From Salipaludibacillus daqingensis (GTDB lineage Bacteria > Bacillota > Bacilli > Bacillales > Salisediminibacteriaceae): a stretch of 64,000 nucleotides of DNA. The stretch lies in the NCBI RefSeq assembly GCF_029891575.1, contig NZ_JARZHF010000002.1, forward strand, positions 434,001-498,000. Reading direction: 5' to 3'. The notes beneath the pieces are model-generated. The model worked only from the letters and a program-made list of their open reading frames with translations. It searched no databases and was not told where the DNA came from. Shown here in pieces: positions 56,021 to 64,000 of the stretch. The translations under genes were made by a program, and so were the position numbers. How positions within the stretch are numbered: position 1 is the first letter of the stretch; every line of letters begins with the position of its first letter.

Positions 56021-56653
56021 TTAATAATTAGATTGTACGTCTACGATATCATCCACAGTTTTTTCTAAATCAAAGCTGTTTTCTCCGCTATACATCCTTA
56101 CGATAATACCTTCTGGGTTCACAAGGAAAAATCGAGTAGGATGAATAATATCATTTTGTTCTGGCACCTCTTGTATAGGAGCTTTCAAAGATTCCAAAGT
56201 AAATTCACCTATTTCCTCTGGACTATAACCTGTTAGAAAATTCCAATTTTCAAAACTTGCTCCATAAGATTCGCCATATTCCTCAAGTCTTTCAGGCGTA
56301 TCGAATTCTGGATCTACCGTAAAAGAGACGATCTGAATATCAACTTCCTCATCTTCTAGACCTTTTTGCAATTCGACCATATTAGGTGTCATTGTCATAC
56401 ATACGGTCGGACAACGGGTAAAAATCGTTTTCGTAATCCACCATTCACCTGCAAATGTTTCCATTGTCACTTCTTCATTAAACTGATTCACTGCTTGAAA
56501 ATCAATGACCTCCCAAGGCTCTTCAGCCTGTGAAACATCAATCACTGCATCAGCTTTCGGCGATTCTGACGCATCTTCATACAGAAAACTACACCCACTA
56601 AAAATGACAACAATAAAAATGAAACTCCCCATAATCCATACACTTTTCTTCAT
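56021..56653 (-). CDS. SCO1/SenC family copper chaperone lipoprotein
   Basis: Sco proteins deliver copper to, or reduce, the CuA site of cytochrome c oxidase. The N-terminal IVVIFSGCSFLYED is a lipoprotein signal, and the copper ligands are in TRCPTVCMTMTP (Cys-x3-Cys) and IIHPTRFFL. The 210-residue protein follows ctaG by 15 bases, so the two form an oxidase-assembly operon. Confidence 0.93.
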   Translation of the reverse strand: MKKSVWIMGSFIFIVVIFSGCSFLYEDASESPKADAVIDVSQAEEPWEVIDFQAVNQFNEEVTMETFAGEWWITKTIFTRCPTVCMTMTPNMVELQKGLEDEEVDIQIVSFTVDPEFDTPERLEEYGESYGASFENWNFLTGYSPEEIGEFTLESLKAPIQEVPEQNDIIHPTRFFLVNPEGIIVRMYSGENSFDLEKTVDDIVDVQSNY

Positions 56654-56668
56654 ACGATCCCTCACTTT

Positions 56669-57583
56669 TTAACCGTTCGTTTGATACATTTCATATTCTT
56701 TCAACTTAAGCTTTGGTGTGTCTTCTCTATCACGTTTCATCCAAATTCTAAACGTATATCCTATCGCAACACCATAAGTAAGTTCTTGAATGATTTTCAT
56801 CATAGCCCCACCAAACTGCTGATCTTGTTGCGGACTTAGCAATGTTAATGATTGCTCTCCAGAGAACACTTCAAATGGAATGTCTGCACCTGGTGGTAAA
56901 CAATACGACATGGCAATCGCCCATGTTGCAGGATCTGTATAGGTTGCATATAACGGTTCCCCAGCAAATATGATTAGGACACAAGCAGGTGTAAACAAGA
57001 CTCCACTAGCAAACATATAACCCATCCGCTTTAGTTCAGATAAATCATACTTGGTCTTAAACCTTGGAATAATATGCCACCACATAAGCATAGCCGCTAG
57101 CAGCATCCCAAGTTGATACGTATTATGCCATGATTCATTAGTCATTAAATAATCAAACGTAACAGGCAAATGATAAACGGAAAAAATACCATTAAAAAGA
57201 AGTAATCCAATAAGTGGGAATCCAACGACAGTAAATAGTCCTCTTACGACTTTAAAACGAGCGAAATACTTAAAAAACCACGCAGGAATACCAATTAAAA
57301 GTAATGGTGGTGCAACCAGATAAACAATTGCCATCGATAACATGTGCATGCTTAACATAATATGTCCAAGCACATAAAGAGGACCACCGAAACCTAAGTA
57401 AATGGCTAGCAATCCAAGGTGGAAATAAATAATCCTTCGAACCGGAACCGGCTTTGAATCAGGAAAAAGATGACGAAACTTTTTTATCACAATAAAATAA
57501 ATGAAACTAATCAATGCAAGGACAACAACTAATTCAGGTGTCCATATCGTTCGTGCAGTAAAAGTAGAGAAAAATTGATCCAT
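56669..57583 (-). CDS. ctaG: cytochrome c oxidase assembly factor CtaG (Bacillus type)
   Basis: CtaG is needed for assembly of caa3 oxidase in B. subtilis. The 304 residues contain seven membrane helices with conserved His in YVLGHIMLSMHMLSM and MWWHIIPRFK. It heads the operon with the sco gene. Its upstream region has two inverted repeats (57661-57701) that might be operators. Confidence 0.9.
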   Translation of the reverse strand: MDQFFSTFTARTIWTPELVVVLALISFIYFIVIKKFRHLFPDSKPVPVRRIIYFHLGLLAIYLGFGGPLYVLGHIMLSMHMLSMAIVYLVAPPLLLIGIPAWFFKYFARFKVVRGLFTVVGFPLIGLLLFNGIFSVYHLPVTFDYLMTNESWHNTYQLGMLLAAMLMWWHIIPRFKTKYDLSELKRMGYMFASGVLFTPACVLIIFAGEPLYATYTDPATWAIAMSYCLPPGADIPFEVFSGEQSLTLLSPQQDQQFGGAMMKIIQELTYGVAIGYTFRIWMKRDREDTPKLKLKEYEMYQTNG

Positions 57584-57660
57584 TTTGTTAGCTCCTATCC
57601 TATAGTATTTCTATTGGTAAACCTTTATTTAATATTAAACGTATTTTAACAAGAATGAAC

Positions 57661-57701
57661 CATGTTATAGTATATTTATAACATGATTTCAGTGGAAATC
57701 A
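57661..57701. repeat. paired inverted repeats upstream of ctaG
   Basis: CATGTTATA (57661-57669) pairs with TATAACATG (57677-57685) around seven bases; TGATTTC and GAAATCA follow around a short gap up to about 57701. Both lie 80-120 bases before ctaG and are of operator size. Confidence 0.45.
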
Positions 57702-57860
57702 TATTGTTTTGATCATGGAAGAAACAGGATTTTATATTAACTTTCTTATAAATACTACTTTTCCCTTGTATGATAATCACATTGATTCACAATAACATCC
57801 TATTTTTACTATATATAGCTTCACAAACATATAATAAGTCATCTATCAGGAGGAATATCA

Positions 57861-58670
57861 ATGAAACCACATTTAATCGCAGTTGATCTAGATGGTACTT
57901 TGCTCTCTGATAATAAAACAATATCATCAAAAAATAGATCTACCTTATTTCAGCTTCGCAAACTTGGCCATCATGTCATAATTGCAACCGGGAGACCTTA
58001 TCGAGCAAGTTCAACCTATTATCAACAGCTAGCTCTAGATACTCCCATGGTAAACTTCAATGGGGCATTTGTGCATCATCCTTTAGCACCGAATTTATTT
58101 AAACCTATCCATACACCTTTAGACCATACAACAGCGAAGACAATAATTGAGACATGTGAAAGTTTTCGGGTTAAAAATATTTTAGTAGAAGTGATGGATG
58201 ACTACTATTTACGTTATTTAAACAGAGGTTTTGCTGAGGCTTTTACACTTAATCAACCACCATTAGATTATGGCGACTTACAAAACATTATTCAAAAAGA
58301 CCCGACTTCCCTGTTAATTCAACCAAACGATAACCAACATCATGAATTAAAAAGTCTTCTGTCTAAAGCACATGCTGAAGTAATTGATCAACGCTCATGG
58401 GGAGCGCCATGGCATGTGATAGAAATTGTTAAAGCCGGCTTAAATAAAGCTTTTGGACTTGAAAAAATCGCAAGTTACTATAATATTCCACAAGAACGAA
58501 TCGTTGCCTTTGGAGACGAGAGTAATGACTTTGAAATGCTTGAATATGCCGGGCGTGGGATAGCAATGGGAAATGCCATCCCACAATTGAAAACGATTGC
58601 AAATGAAGAGACATCCACGAATGAAGAAGATGGTGTCGCTGTTTTTTTAGAAAAATTCTTTAAATTGTGA
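57861..58670 (+). CDS. Cof-type HAD-superfamily hydrolase
   Basis: A class IIB HAD phosphatase (269 aa). Motif I is VDLDGTLLSD with the nucleophile Asp, motif II the Thr in IIATGRPY, and motif IV GDESNDFEMLEYAG. The cap lies at residues 85-190. Substrates of this group are usually sugar phosphates or nucleotides. AGGAGG precedes the ATG; a GNAT gene follows 22 bases later. Confidence 0.92.
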   Translation: MKPHLIAVDLDGTLLSDNKTISSKNRSTLFQLRKLGHHVIIATGRPYRASSTYYQQLALDTPMVNFNGAFVHHPLAPNLFKPIHTPLDHTTAKTIIETCESFRVKNILVEVMDDYYLRYLNRGFAEAFTLNQPPLDYGDLQNIIQKDPTSLLIQPNDNQHHELKSLLSKAHAEVIDQRSWGAPWHVIEIVKAGLNKAFGLEKIASYYNIPQERIVAFGDESNDFEMLEYAGRGIAMGNAIPQLKTIANEETSTNEEDGVAVFLEKFFKL

Positions 58671-58692
58671 GGGAACAAGAAAGGGGAACGAC

Positions 58693-59151
58693 ATGATAGA
58701 AGTATTTAAAGTAGAAAAACCAGCAAACTCAGATATGACTGTAGCTTTAACAAAACTAATGATGGAACAAATGAATAGTTTAAGTGTAGAGACTTCGGAA
58801 GAGACATTATTAAAAACGATTGAAGAAGTATTAACTCCTCCTTCTAACGCTGAATTTTTCGTTGCGCAATATAAAGGTCAACTCATCGGCTGCGCCTTTT
58901 TAAATAAAGGGATCGGATTAGATAAAGGTGGTCATTACATATGGTTAAATGATTTGTATGTGACGAAACGTTTTCGAAGACAAGGTATAGGAAAAAAACT
59001 CCTTTTGAAAGTTCTCTATTGGGCTGAAAAAAATGAGTTTAAAGGGGTTGAACTTGAGACAGGAAGGCACAATGAAGCAACAAAGAAACTTTACAATTCA
59101 TTAGGTTTTTACGACATTGTATCAAAACGATATGGTAGGACACTAACATAA
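58693..59151 (+). CDS. GNAT-type N-acetyltransferase
   Basis: A single acetyltransferase domain of 152 residues with the CoA loop RRQGIGKKLLLKV and the terminal motif ATKKLYNSLGFYD. The substrate is unknown. It follows the HAD gene and should be in the same transcript, ended by a strong terminator. Confidence 0.88.
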   Translation: MIEVFKVEKPANSDMTVALTKLMMEQMNSLSVETSEETLLKTIEEVLTPPSNAEFFVAQYKGQLIGCAFLNKGIGLDKGGHYIWLNDLYVTKRFRRQGIGKKLLLKVLYWAEKNEFKGVELETGRHNEATKKLYNSLGFYDIVSKRYGRTLT

Positions 59152-59162
59152 TCGGACAATAT

Positions 59163-59202
59163 AAAAGGAAGGACAAGGATCTTCCCTGTTCCTTCCTTTT
59201 TT
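59163..59202 (+). terminator. terminator after the GNAT gene
   Basis: AAAAGGAAGG pairs with CCTTCCTTTT across a long stem and ends in T6. Confidence 0.85.
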
Positions 59203-59232
59203 AATACAAGTTTCTGATTGATCATATCTTCA

Positions 59233-59538
59233 TTACATAATAAATTGAATGATTGCAAGAAACGTAATGGAACCTCCAACAACAATAATCAATGGAGCTC
59301 CAATAGATGAAAGAACGAGTGCGACAACTCCACCTACAACCCCAAACCAAAGGGCATCATGAATATAAAGAATCCCAGGGAATATCAACGCGCCTAACAC
59401 TGCATAAGGAACACGAGATAGCATCCGCTTCGACCAAGACGGCCAGTTTTCCGTTTGCAATGCTATGAGTGGCAGCAACCTTGGAATATAGGTCACGACA
59501 CCCATTCCTACTATCATCCAAAACAGCGTCATGCTCAT
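59233..59538 (-). CDS. azlD: AzlD-family transporter subunit
   Basis: AzlD partners AzlC in export of branched-chain amino acids and their analogues. The 101-residue protein has four hydrophobic segments and the family stretch YIPRLLPL near the N-terminus. Its start overlaps the azlC stop as ATGA, and AGGAGGCAA lies upstream, so translation is coupled. Confidence 0.9.
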   Translation of the reverse strand: MSMTLFWMIVGMGVVTYIPRLLPLIALQTENWPSWSKRMLSRVPYAVLGALIFPGILYIHDALWFGVVGGVVALVLSSIGAPLIIVVGGSITFLAIIQFIM

Positions 59539-60257
59539 GAAGTTGCCTCCTTTTTCATCCATTGTTCTAGAGCTTCATACATCACTACTGCTGTGATTGT
59601 AGCAGCCATTATAGACCACCCGGTAGACAACCACACTTGAAAAATAGCATTAAATATGGCTCCTAATAAAGCCAAACGGATCACGACTTTTCCTTGTGTT
59701 TTCACAGACGGTACAAGTAGTGCAATAAACAAGGCATAAAGTGCAATGGCCATGCTTTCTTGTATTATCTCCGGTAGAAATGCGCCTGCAAAATAACCTA
59801 CCCCAGTGAAACACACCCAGCTACTGTACGCGACTAATCCGACTCCAATAATGTATTGACTTCGTATCGGCCGATTACTTGTTGAAGCTACTGCAAACAC
59901 TTCATCTGTAAGAAAAAAACCGTAAAATACGCGTTTTCTTAGAGTGCTTGTCTCTGCTCCTTCATGAATGGAAGCGCTCATTAATAAGTGCCTGAAATTA
60001 ACAATAAACGTAGCAAAAATGATTTCCACTGCAGTTGATCCTAACGCAATCATGGAAAGCGCCATATATTGCGCTGCACCAGCAAAAACAATCATGCTCA
60101 TAAATACAGCTTCAATAACAGTTAAGCCGGTTGCACCTGAGATCAATCCAAACGTTAACGCAACGGGCATATATCCTAAAGCAATCGGAATTCCAGAAGC
60201 TAATCCTCTTTTTAACCAATTTACATCCGATTGATATGAATCAACTAAAGCGTCCAT
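59535..60257 (-). CDS. azlC: AzlC-family amino acid exporter
   Basis: The 240-residue membrane protein has six or seven helices and the family motif GLASGIPIALGYMPVALTFG at the N-terminus, with FAGAAQYMALSM and FRHLLMSASI. AGGAGGAC precedes the ATG at 60257. In B. subtilis AzlCD gives resistance to 4-azaleucine; the repressor azlB is not in this window. Confidence 0.92.
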   Translation of the reverse strand: MDALVDSYQSDVNWLKRGLASGIPIALGYMPVALTFGLISGATGLTVIEAVFMSMIVFAGAAQYMALSMIALGSTAVEIIFATFIVNFRHLLMSASIHEGAETSTLRKRVFYGFFLTDEVFAVASTSNRPIRSQYIIGVGLVAYSSWVCFTGVGYFAGAFLPEIIQESMAIALYALFIALLVPSVKTQGKVVIRLALLGAIFNAIFQVWLSTGWSIMAATITAVVMYEALEQWMKKEATS

Positions 60258-60390
60258 ACAAGTCCTCCTAGTCATTGATACAAATGACAAACGATCTATC
60301 TATTTTACTTTACATGACTACTGACTTGTCAAGCTGAATCCCATCTTTAGAAAATTTTAAGAAATTGTATCAGCTTTACCTAAAACACAA

Positions 60391-60422
60391 AAAACATGAA
60401 GGCAGTTATCTCTCCATGTTTT
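60391..60422 (-). terminator. terminator after the haemerythrin-like gene
   Basis: AAAACATG pairs with CATGTTTT; T-rich on the minus strand. Confidence 0.65.
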
Positions 60423-60463
60423 CGCTGCTTATTAGACTGTTAAAATAATATGATCTATCGATT

Positions 60464-61009
60464 CTAGCCAGAAATTTTCAAAAATTGGTTTCTTAACGTT
60501 TCTTTTTCATGATTTGACAACATATTTTCTGCCATTGGAAATAAAATTTGCTCCTCTTTCATGAAATGATCCGTTAATGTTTGATATACCATTAATACAT
60601 GATGCGCCAACTCTGTAGTAAATTCATCTGCTTGAAATTGATCCGAACGATATTTTTTGAAAAAACTAGCGATATGTTGTTTCGCTAAGCTGTGTTCCTC
60701 TTCCATTACAGCGATCGGTCCACTTTGTCTTCCAATATGCGTCACCATCATTTCGAATAGGGCATCTTCTTCTTTAGTTGAATGTAAATCGATTTCTACT
60801 TTAAATCGACGCATCTGTTGGTACATTAATTCTAATTCTTTTTTTATATTGGAACTAGACTCGCTCTCCTTTATTTTCATCGCACTATTCCGAAGATCCT
60901 CCATTTGGACTCTTAATGGAGGGTGCTCTTCCAACAACTCCAATAGTGGTTGGCAATACGATTGAGGTTTCTCCATTCCATGACTCATACACCCTTGAAA
61001 TTGCTCCAT
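60464..61009 (-). CDS. haemerythrin HHE-domain protein
   Basis: The 181-residue protein has a haemerythrin-type four-helix bundle with di-iron ligands: EEHPPLR, HSTKEED, MEEEHSLAKQH, and HFMKEEQILFP at the end. Related proteins sense or bind oxygen or NO, or repair Fe-S clusters (Ric/ScdA). GGAGGAATAG precedes the ATG. An Fnr box with a -10 at class II distance sits upstream, so it should be induced anaerobically together with the nitrate operon. Confidence 0.88.
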   Translation of the reverse strand: MEQFQGCMSHGMEKPQSYCQPLLELLEEHPPLRVQMEDLRNSAMKIKESESSSNIKKELELMYQQMRRFKVEIDLHSTKEEDALFEMMVTHIGRQSGPIAVMEEEHSLAKQHIASFFKKYRSDQFQADEFTTELAHHVLMVYQTLTDHFMKEEQILFPMAENMLSNHEKETLRNQFLKISG

Positions 61010-61041
61010 TTCTATTCCTCCTCGATCTTGAAGTCCAATTT

Positions 61042-61084
61042 AGTATACATCTACAAGAAGGAGGTTACCGTGATTCAAGTCACA
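61042..61084 (-). promoter_or_regulatory. Fnr-dependent class II promoter of the haemerythrin gene
   Basis: CGTGATTCAAGTCACA at 61069-61084 is one base from the consensus. TATACT at 61047-61042 (minus strand) is the -10, putting the box at -41.5 from a start near 61035. Confidence 0.72.
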
Positions 61085-61120
61085 AACAAATACATTTTAT
61101 TTTAGAATCTAAATAAAAAA

Positions 61121-61142
61121 AACGAAGAGTCTCCTCTTCGTT
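61121..61142 (-). terminator. terminator after the NifU-N gene
   Basis: AACGAAGAG pairs with CTCTTCGTT around four bases; T8 follows on the minus strand. Confidence 0.85.
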
Positions 61143-61152
61143 CAATGTATTA

Positions 61153-61422
61153 TTAATCGTAAACTTTCTCAAATGCTTTCTGAATTTCAGGGAGTAAAGC
61201 GTCCCAATCGGCTCCCACTTCTTTGTTAACAGTAACAAAATCTTGGAATCCAAAAATATTATCGACACCTTCTAAGCCTAATAATTCTTTCGCCAATGCA
61301 TGATCTGTATCATCACCTTTTTTAAAAGAAGCACTGCCAGACCCTTCAAATAAAACTTGATTTGCAGTAAATTTCATAGCATTTGGATTTGGAGTTGGTT
61401 CACCTTTTACTTCAATTGACAT
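61153..61422 (-). CDS. Nfu/NifU N-terminal domain protein
   Basis: The 89 residues begin MSIEVKGEPTPNPNAMKF, the signature of the Nfu N-terminal domain, with FGFQDFVTVNK later. It lacks the CxxC Fe-S module, so it stands alone as the N-domain, common in Bacillus; its role in Fe-S delivery is likely but unproven. AAGGAGGA lies before the chosen ATG at 61422. Confidence 0.88.
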   Translation of the reverse strand: MSIEVKGEPTPNPNAMKFTANQVLFEGSGSASFKKGDDTDHALAKELLGLEGVDNIFGFQDFVTVNKEVGADWDALLPEIQKAFEKVYD

Positions 61423-61591
61423 ATCGCATTCCTCCTTGTTATGTAAGTAAGTACAGTTTAACACGTTTTTATTTAAAAGATAAAGTTCGGACGATCAATT
61501 GAGGTTTGCTTCTCGATATTTTGTAACTGATTCGAGACCCTTAGATGCGTTTTCTTTCCCCAGTGTCCAATTTTTTTAAAAATTATCACAA

Positions 61592-61627
61592 AAAACTAGC
61601 TCATCATATATATTGATAGCTAGTTTT
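61592..61627 (-). terminator. terminator after the 201-aa gene
   Basis: AAAACTAGCT pairs with AGCTAGTTTT around 16 bases. Confidence 0.7.
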
Positions 61628-61640
61628 GCCGATCTTAACA

Positions 61641-62246
61641 TTATTGTTGATGAGAGAACTTCTCTTTTTCATTAACTAATTTTCTCAACCGATCTTTTAG
61701 TCGATTTTTAGCAATATCATCGTTATTCTCCATCGCTTCCTTTAATTCCATCAAAAAGTAATCAATTTCTGAAGAGATCACATATGCTCTTATCGTTGCA
61801 TCCAATTCCAATGGTAAGTTCGACTTAATCTGGACAGGTTGATGGTAGGCGTCCATCAAATTTTCCCTCCCTCCACTCGTTTTAAGAACGGAAACAACCT
61901 TTCCGTGATCAAAATAGCTGACATAGTTTCCACCATCGGTAATGGTTCTTACGATGGCACTACCTTTGCTTTCTGTAATCAAATCCTCCAAACAAAAAGC
62001 AAGCTCTTCTTTGATTACTTCTAATTCTTTTATATTGACGATGGTTTTACGTTCATTTTCTAAGTGCATCGGAAGTGACATACGATCCTCGCCACAGTGG
62101 ATAATTAGTTCTATTCCATTGTCTTCATGTCGCCACGTTAATCGATAGTTTGCAGCAAGTAATTTATGAACAAATGACTTCAACATGGTGCGATGTAATT
62201 CAATCCAGATATCTTTAAATTGTGCTCGAAAGGTCGGTTCGTCCAT
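61641..62246 (-). CDS. hypothetical protein with IDEAL-like C-terminus, 201 aa
   Basis: The N-terminal part is alpha/beta with HRTMLKSFVHKLLAANYRLTWRH and IIHCGEDRMSLP. The last 45 residues (SSEIDYFLMELKEAMENNDD...) are a helical, charged segment resembling the IDEAL domain known at the C-termini of Bacillus proteins such as YpiB. AAAGGAG precedes the ATG at 62246. I cannot assign a function. Confidence 0.6.
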   Translation of the reverse strand: MDEPTFRAQFKDIWIELHRTMLKSFVHKLLAANYRLTWRHEDNGIELIIHCGEDRMSLPMHLENERKTIVNIKELEVIKEELAFCLEDLITESKGSAIVRTITDGGNYVSYFDHGKVVSVLKTSGGRENLMDAYHQPVQIKSNLPLELDATIRAYVISSEIDYFLMELKEAMENNDDIAKNRLKDRLRKLVNEKEKFSHQQ

Positions 62247-62536
62247 TCGCTCGCTCCTTTCCATTTATTTTCCGTTTTCTTTTCCTATTCGCTCTGTTAA
62301 CCTTTATTGAGAATCTGATAATTGCAGCAATGAATTTTTAATTCAATAAACTGGTCTTTAACGAAAGACTTACTTAATCAAACAATTCAAAAGTTAAAAC
62401 TTCTTATTAGTTATCTTATGAATTCGTCTAAAAAAAAGACACTCTTTTTATCTGGTCAAGTTAATTTACATTGAGCAAAAATGTCCAACCTAGTAAAATG
62501 AAAAATGGATCCTCTTTAAAAAAGAAGGTGTGTTAC

Positions 62537-63496
62537 ATGTGTAAAACCTTAAATATACAAGAAAATTTAATTATCATTTACAAAGAAATAGCTAGTCATT
62601 CTGCGAGAATAACTTCTTTTAGTGAAGAATGGCTTTATGATCCTTCGGTTGAAAACCGATTTCAAGATTGGGTGACATCTGTCTTAATAAAAACAGAAAC
62701 GATTGTTATTAATGAAAAATCTAATTACCATCAATGGAAGTTAATCATGTTGCTTTTAATTTTTAAAGAATTAAGAAAAGAACTCGTTCAGCGCGGGTTT
62801 TATTCTTTCTACCGAAGAAGTGTTGAGCAATTATTAAGTGATATGATACAGTCTTTTCCTTCTAATACCATTTCCTCTCTATATAGAAATGTTACGCTAC
62901 AGAAGATACTTGAACAAACGGGTCAAGATTTTTCTAATGTTACCGAATTAAAGACGATAAATGAACCTAGCTTAAAACAGGAAGCCGACCATGACAAATG
63001 GATTAATGACTGGCTTTCACGTCCACACTTTTCTAAATATAAACGATATTATCATCAGCTTACAAACGAACACGAAAAAATATATTTGAAAAATGAGGTA
63101 GTTGAAAACCTTTTTCCATTACAAACCCATCCGCCTACAAAAAGAACGCTCTTTCAAATTTATGATTTTCACGAGGATTTTAAGCTAGGCATAAATAGTT
63201 GGCTAAATTACCCCCAGGACCCTCTTTATTTGTCGAGAGAAGAACAACAATTACTGTCTTCTTTAACAGAGAAAAGACCAGACCTGGCAATTCCGTTATA
63301 CAGTCAGTGGATCGAACGACTGGTTGAAAAGAAAACGACGCAACATTATAAAAAAGCCACTTTATTTATTATAGAATTAAAAAACACTTTAAAGAAAACT
63401 GACAATGAAAACGACTTTCCATTGTTTGTGACATTGTTGAAAAAAAAATACAAACGTTATGCTGCTTTTTATGAGGAGTTGAGAAATTATGAGTGA
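62537..63496 (+). CDS. hypothetical helical protein, 319 aa, partner of the edge gene
   Basis: The protein is long, helical and rich in Lys, Leu and aromatic residues, with a repeated-looking pattern around HFSKYKRYYHQLTNEHEKIYLKN. GAAGGTG lies before the ATG at 62537; the frame extends back to 62471 without a ribosome site. It overlaps the next gene by eight bases. Its place before a gene that could encode a SWI2/SNF2-type protein recalls B. subtilis ywqB-ywqA, but no SWIM zinc-finger Cys/His cluster is visible, so the relation is uncertain. Confidence 0.55.
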   Translation: MCKTLNIQENLIIIYKEIASHSARITSFSEEWLYDPSVENRFQDWVTSVLIKTETIVINEKSNYHQWKLIMLLLIFKELRKELVQRGFYSFYRRSVEQLLSDMIQSFPSNTISSLYRNVTLQKILEQTGQDFSNVTELKTINEPSLKQEADHDKWINDWLSRPHFSKYKRYYHQLTNEHEKIYLKNEVVENLFPLQTHPPTKRTLFQIYDFHEDFKLGINSWLNYPQDPLYLSREEQQLLSSLTEKRPDLAIPLYSQWIERLVEKKTTQHYKKATLFIIELKNTLKKTDNENDFPLFVTLLKKKYKRYAAFYEELRNYE

Positions 63497-64000
63497 GGGT
63501 GAAACTTCTAGATACGAGCTATTTTCTGCGATAAGTTATGATTCGACAAACAAAGGAGTTTTCATATTTCAAACGAAACGTAACAGAAACATGAGATCTT
63601 TCTCCGAAAAATCTCATCTATTAACTCTAAAACATCAATTATTTCATTCTCACCGTTCCTCTTTTTATGGGGTGCAGCTTCAAATCAAGTCATGTTATGT
63701 AAAAGCTTGGGATTCAGATACATTCGATTTAATAGAGGCTATTTGGATTCCTTTGCAGTTTATGCACTACCTTTTAGAAATCGATATTAATACATTCCAG
63801 ACCAAAGTATCAGACTCAACTCACTCGTTTTTATCTTATTTAGCCAAATTACATAAATCGAAATGTTTTTTTCCTACTAGACACGGACAATGGCAATTAG
63901 ACTCCTCATTCCTCTCTGAATTACATAAAGAAAAAATGCTTATTGCTACAAATACAGACGAGCTTACAAGCGTGGGAAACGCTTATAATAATGAAAAGCT
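63489..64000 (+). CDS. N-terminal part of an unidentified protein, possibly helicase-associated, cut by the window edge
   Basis: The frame starts at ATG 63489, overlapping the previous stop, and is open to the last base (at least 170 residues). It starts MSEGETSRYELFSAISYDS and shows AWDSDTFDLIEAIWIPLQF and YLAKLHKSKCFFP. Bacillus SNF2-type helicases of the YwqA group have such a helicase-free N-terminal region, so this may be one; the ATPase motifs would lie beyond 64000. The call is weak. Confidence 0.45.
   Translation, partial: MSEGETSRYELFSAISYDSTNKGVFIFQTKRNRNMRSFSEKSHLLTLKHQLFHSHRSSFYGVQLQIKSCYVKAWDSDTFDLIEAIWIPLQFMHYLLEIDINTFQTKVSDSTHSFLSYLAKLHKSKCFFPTRHGQWQLDSSFLSELHKEKMLIATNTDELTSVGNAYNNEK

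Overview
The window is a low-GC, Firmicutes-type chromosome segment from a member of the Bacillaceae. The gene order from fabI to fabH follows the Bacillus subtilis yjb/yja neighbourhood: fabI, prpE, yjbO, nadK, relQ, yjbL, yjbK, yjbJ, yjbI, spxH, pepF, coiA, mecA, yjbE, spxA, yjbC, trpS, yjbA, yjaZ, fabF, fabH and med. Shine-Dalgarno sites of the AGGAGG type, ATGA and TAATG overlaps, a T-box and FapR operators also fit Bacillaceae. I cannot name the genus from the sequence alone.

Layout. 1-4.7 kb: a 5'-truncated MFS exporter, then short, probably spore-related or unknown genes, including a DUF1360 (YjcA-like) protein. 4.9-20.6 kb: the conserved yjb block, covering fatty acid synthesis, NAD kinase, small alarmone synthetase, truncated haemoglobin, the Spx/ClpXP adaptor SpxH, oligoendopeptidase, competence CoiA, cardiolipin synthase, MecA, a TerC-family transporter and Spx. 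20.6-29.3 kb: yjbC, a secreted glycosidase-like protein, an HD hydrolase, a cation exchanger behind a yybP-ykoY-type (Mn2+) riboswitch, a thioredoxin-like protein, a DAACS symporter and trpS with its T-box. 29.3-40.6 kb: yjbA, yjaZ, a first Fnr, liaFSR, fabF-fabH with a FapR operator, med-dinB and yjzC.

40.6-56 kb is an anaerobic nitrate-respiration region: ywiC, a second Fnr, and a leftward seven-gene operon. The operon encodes a membrane cytochrome-like protein, a NasC/NarB-type molybdopterin reductase, a four-cluster ferredoxin, a Tat-exported Rieske protein, a small membrane protein and two NarK transporters. Next come a third Crp/Fnr protein with a four-helix membrane partner, and moeA-mobB-moaE-moaD for the molybdenum cofactor. 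56-64 kb: Sco and CtaG for cytochrome oxidase assembly, a HAD phosphatase, a GNAT enzyme, AzlCD, a haemerythrin-like protein, a NifU-N protein and two genes at the right edge.

The most notable signal is regulatory. Four leftward promoters have a TGTGA-N6-TCACA Fnr box (perfect or one mismatch) centred 41.5 bp upstream of the start predicted from a matching -10 hexamer. They serve the nitrate reductase operon, ywiC, the haemerythrin gene, and a stretch of about 216 nt with no ORF that ends in an intrinsic terminator. That last stretch (52961-53176) looks like an undescribed Fnr-activated small RNA with two hairpins presenting C5-C6 loops. Several genes in the window have complementary G5-G7 runs at their ribosome binding sites.
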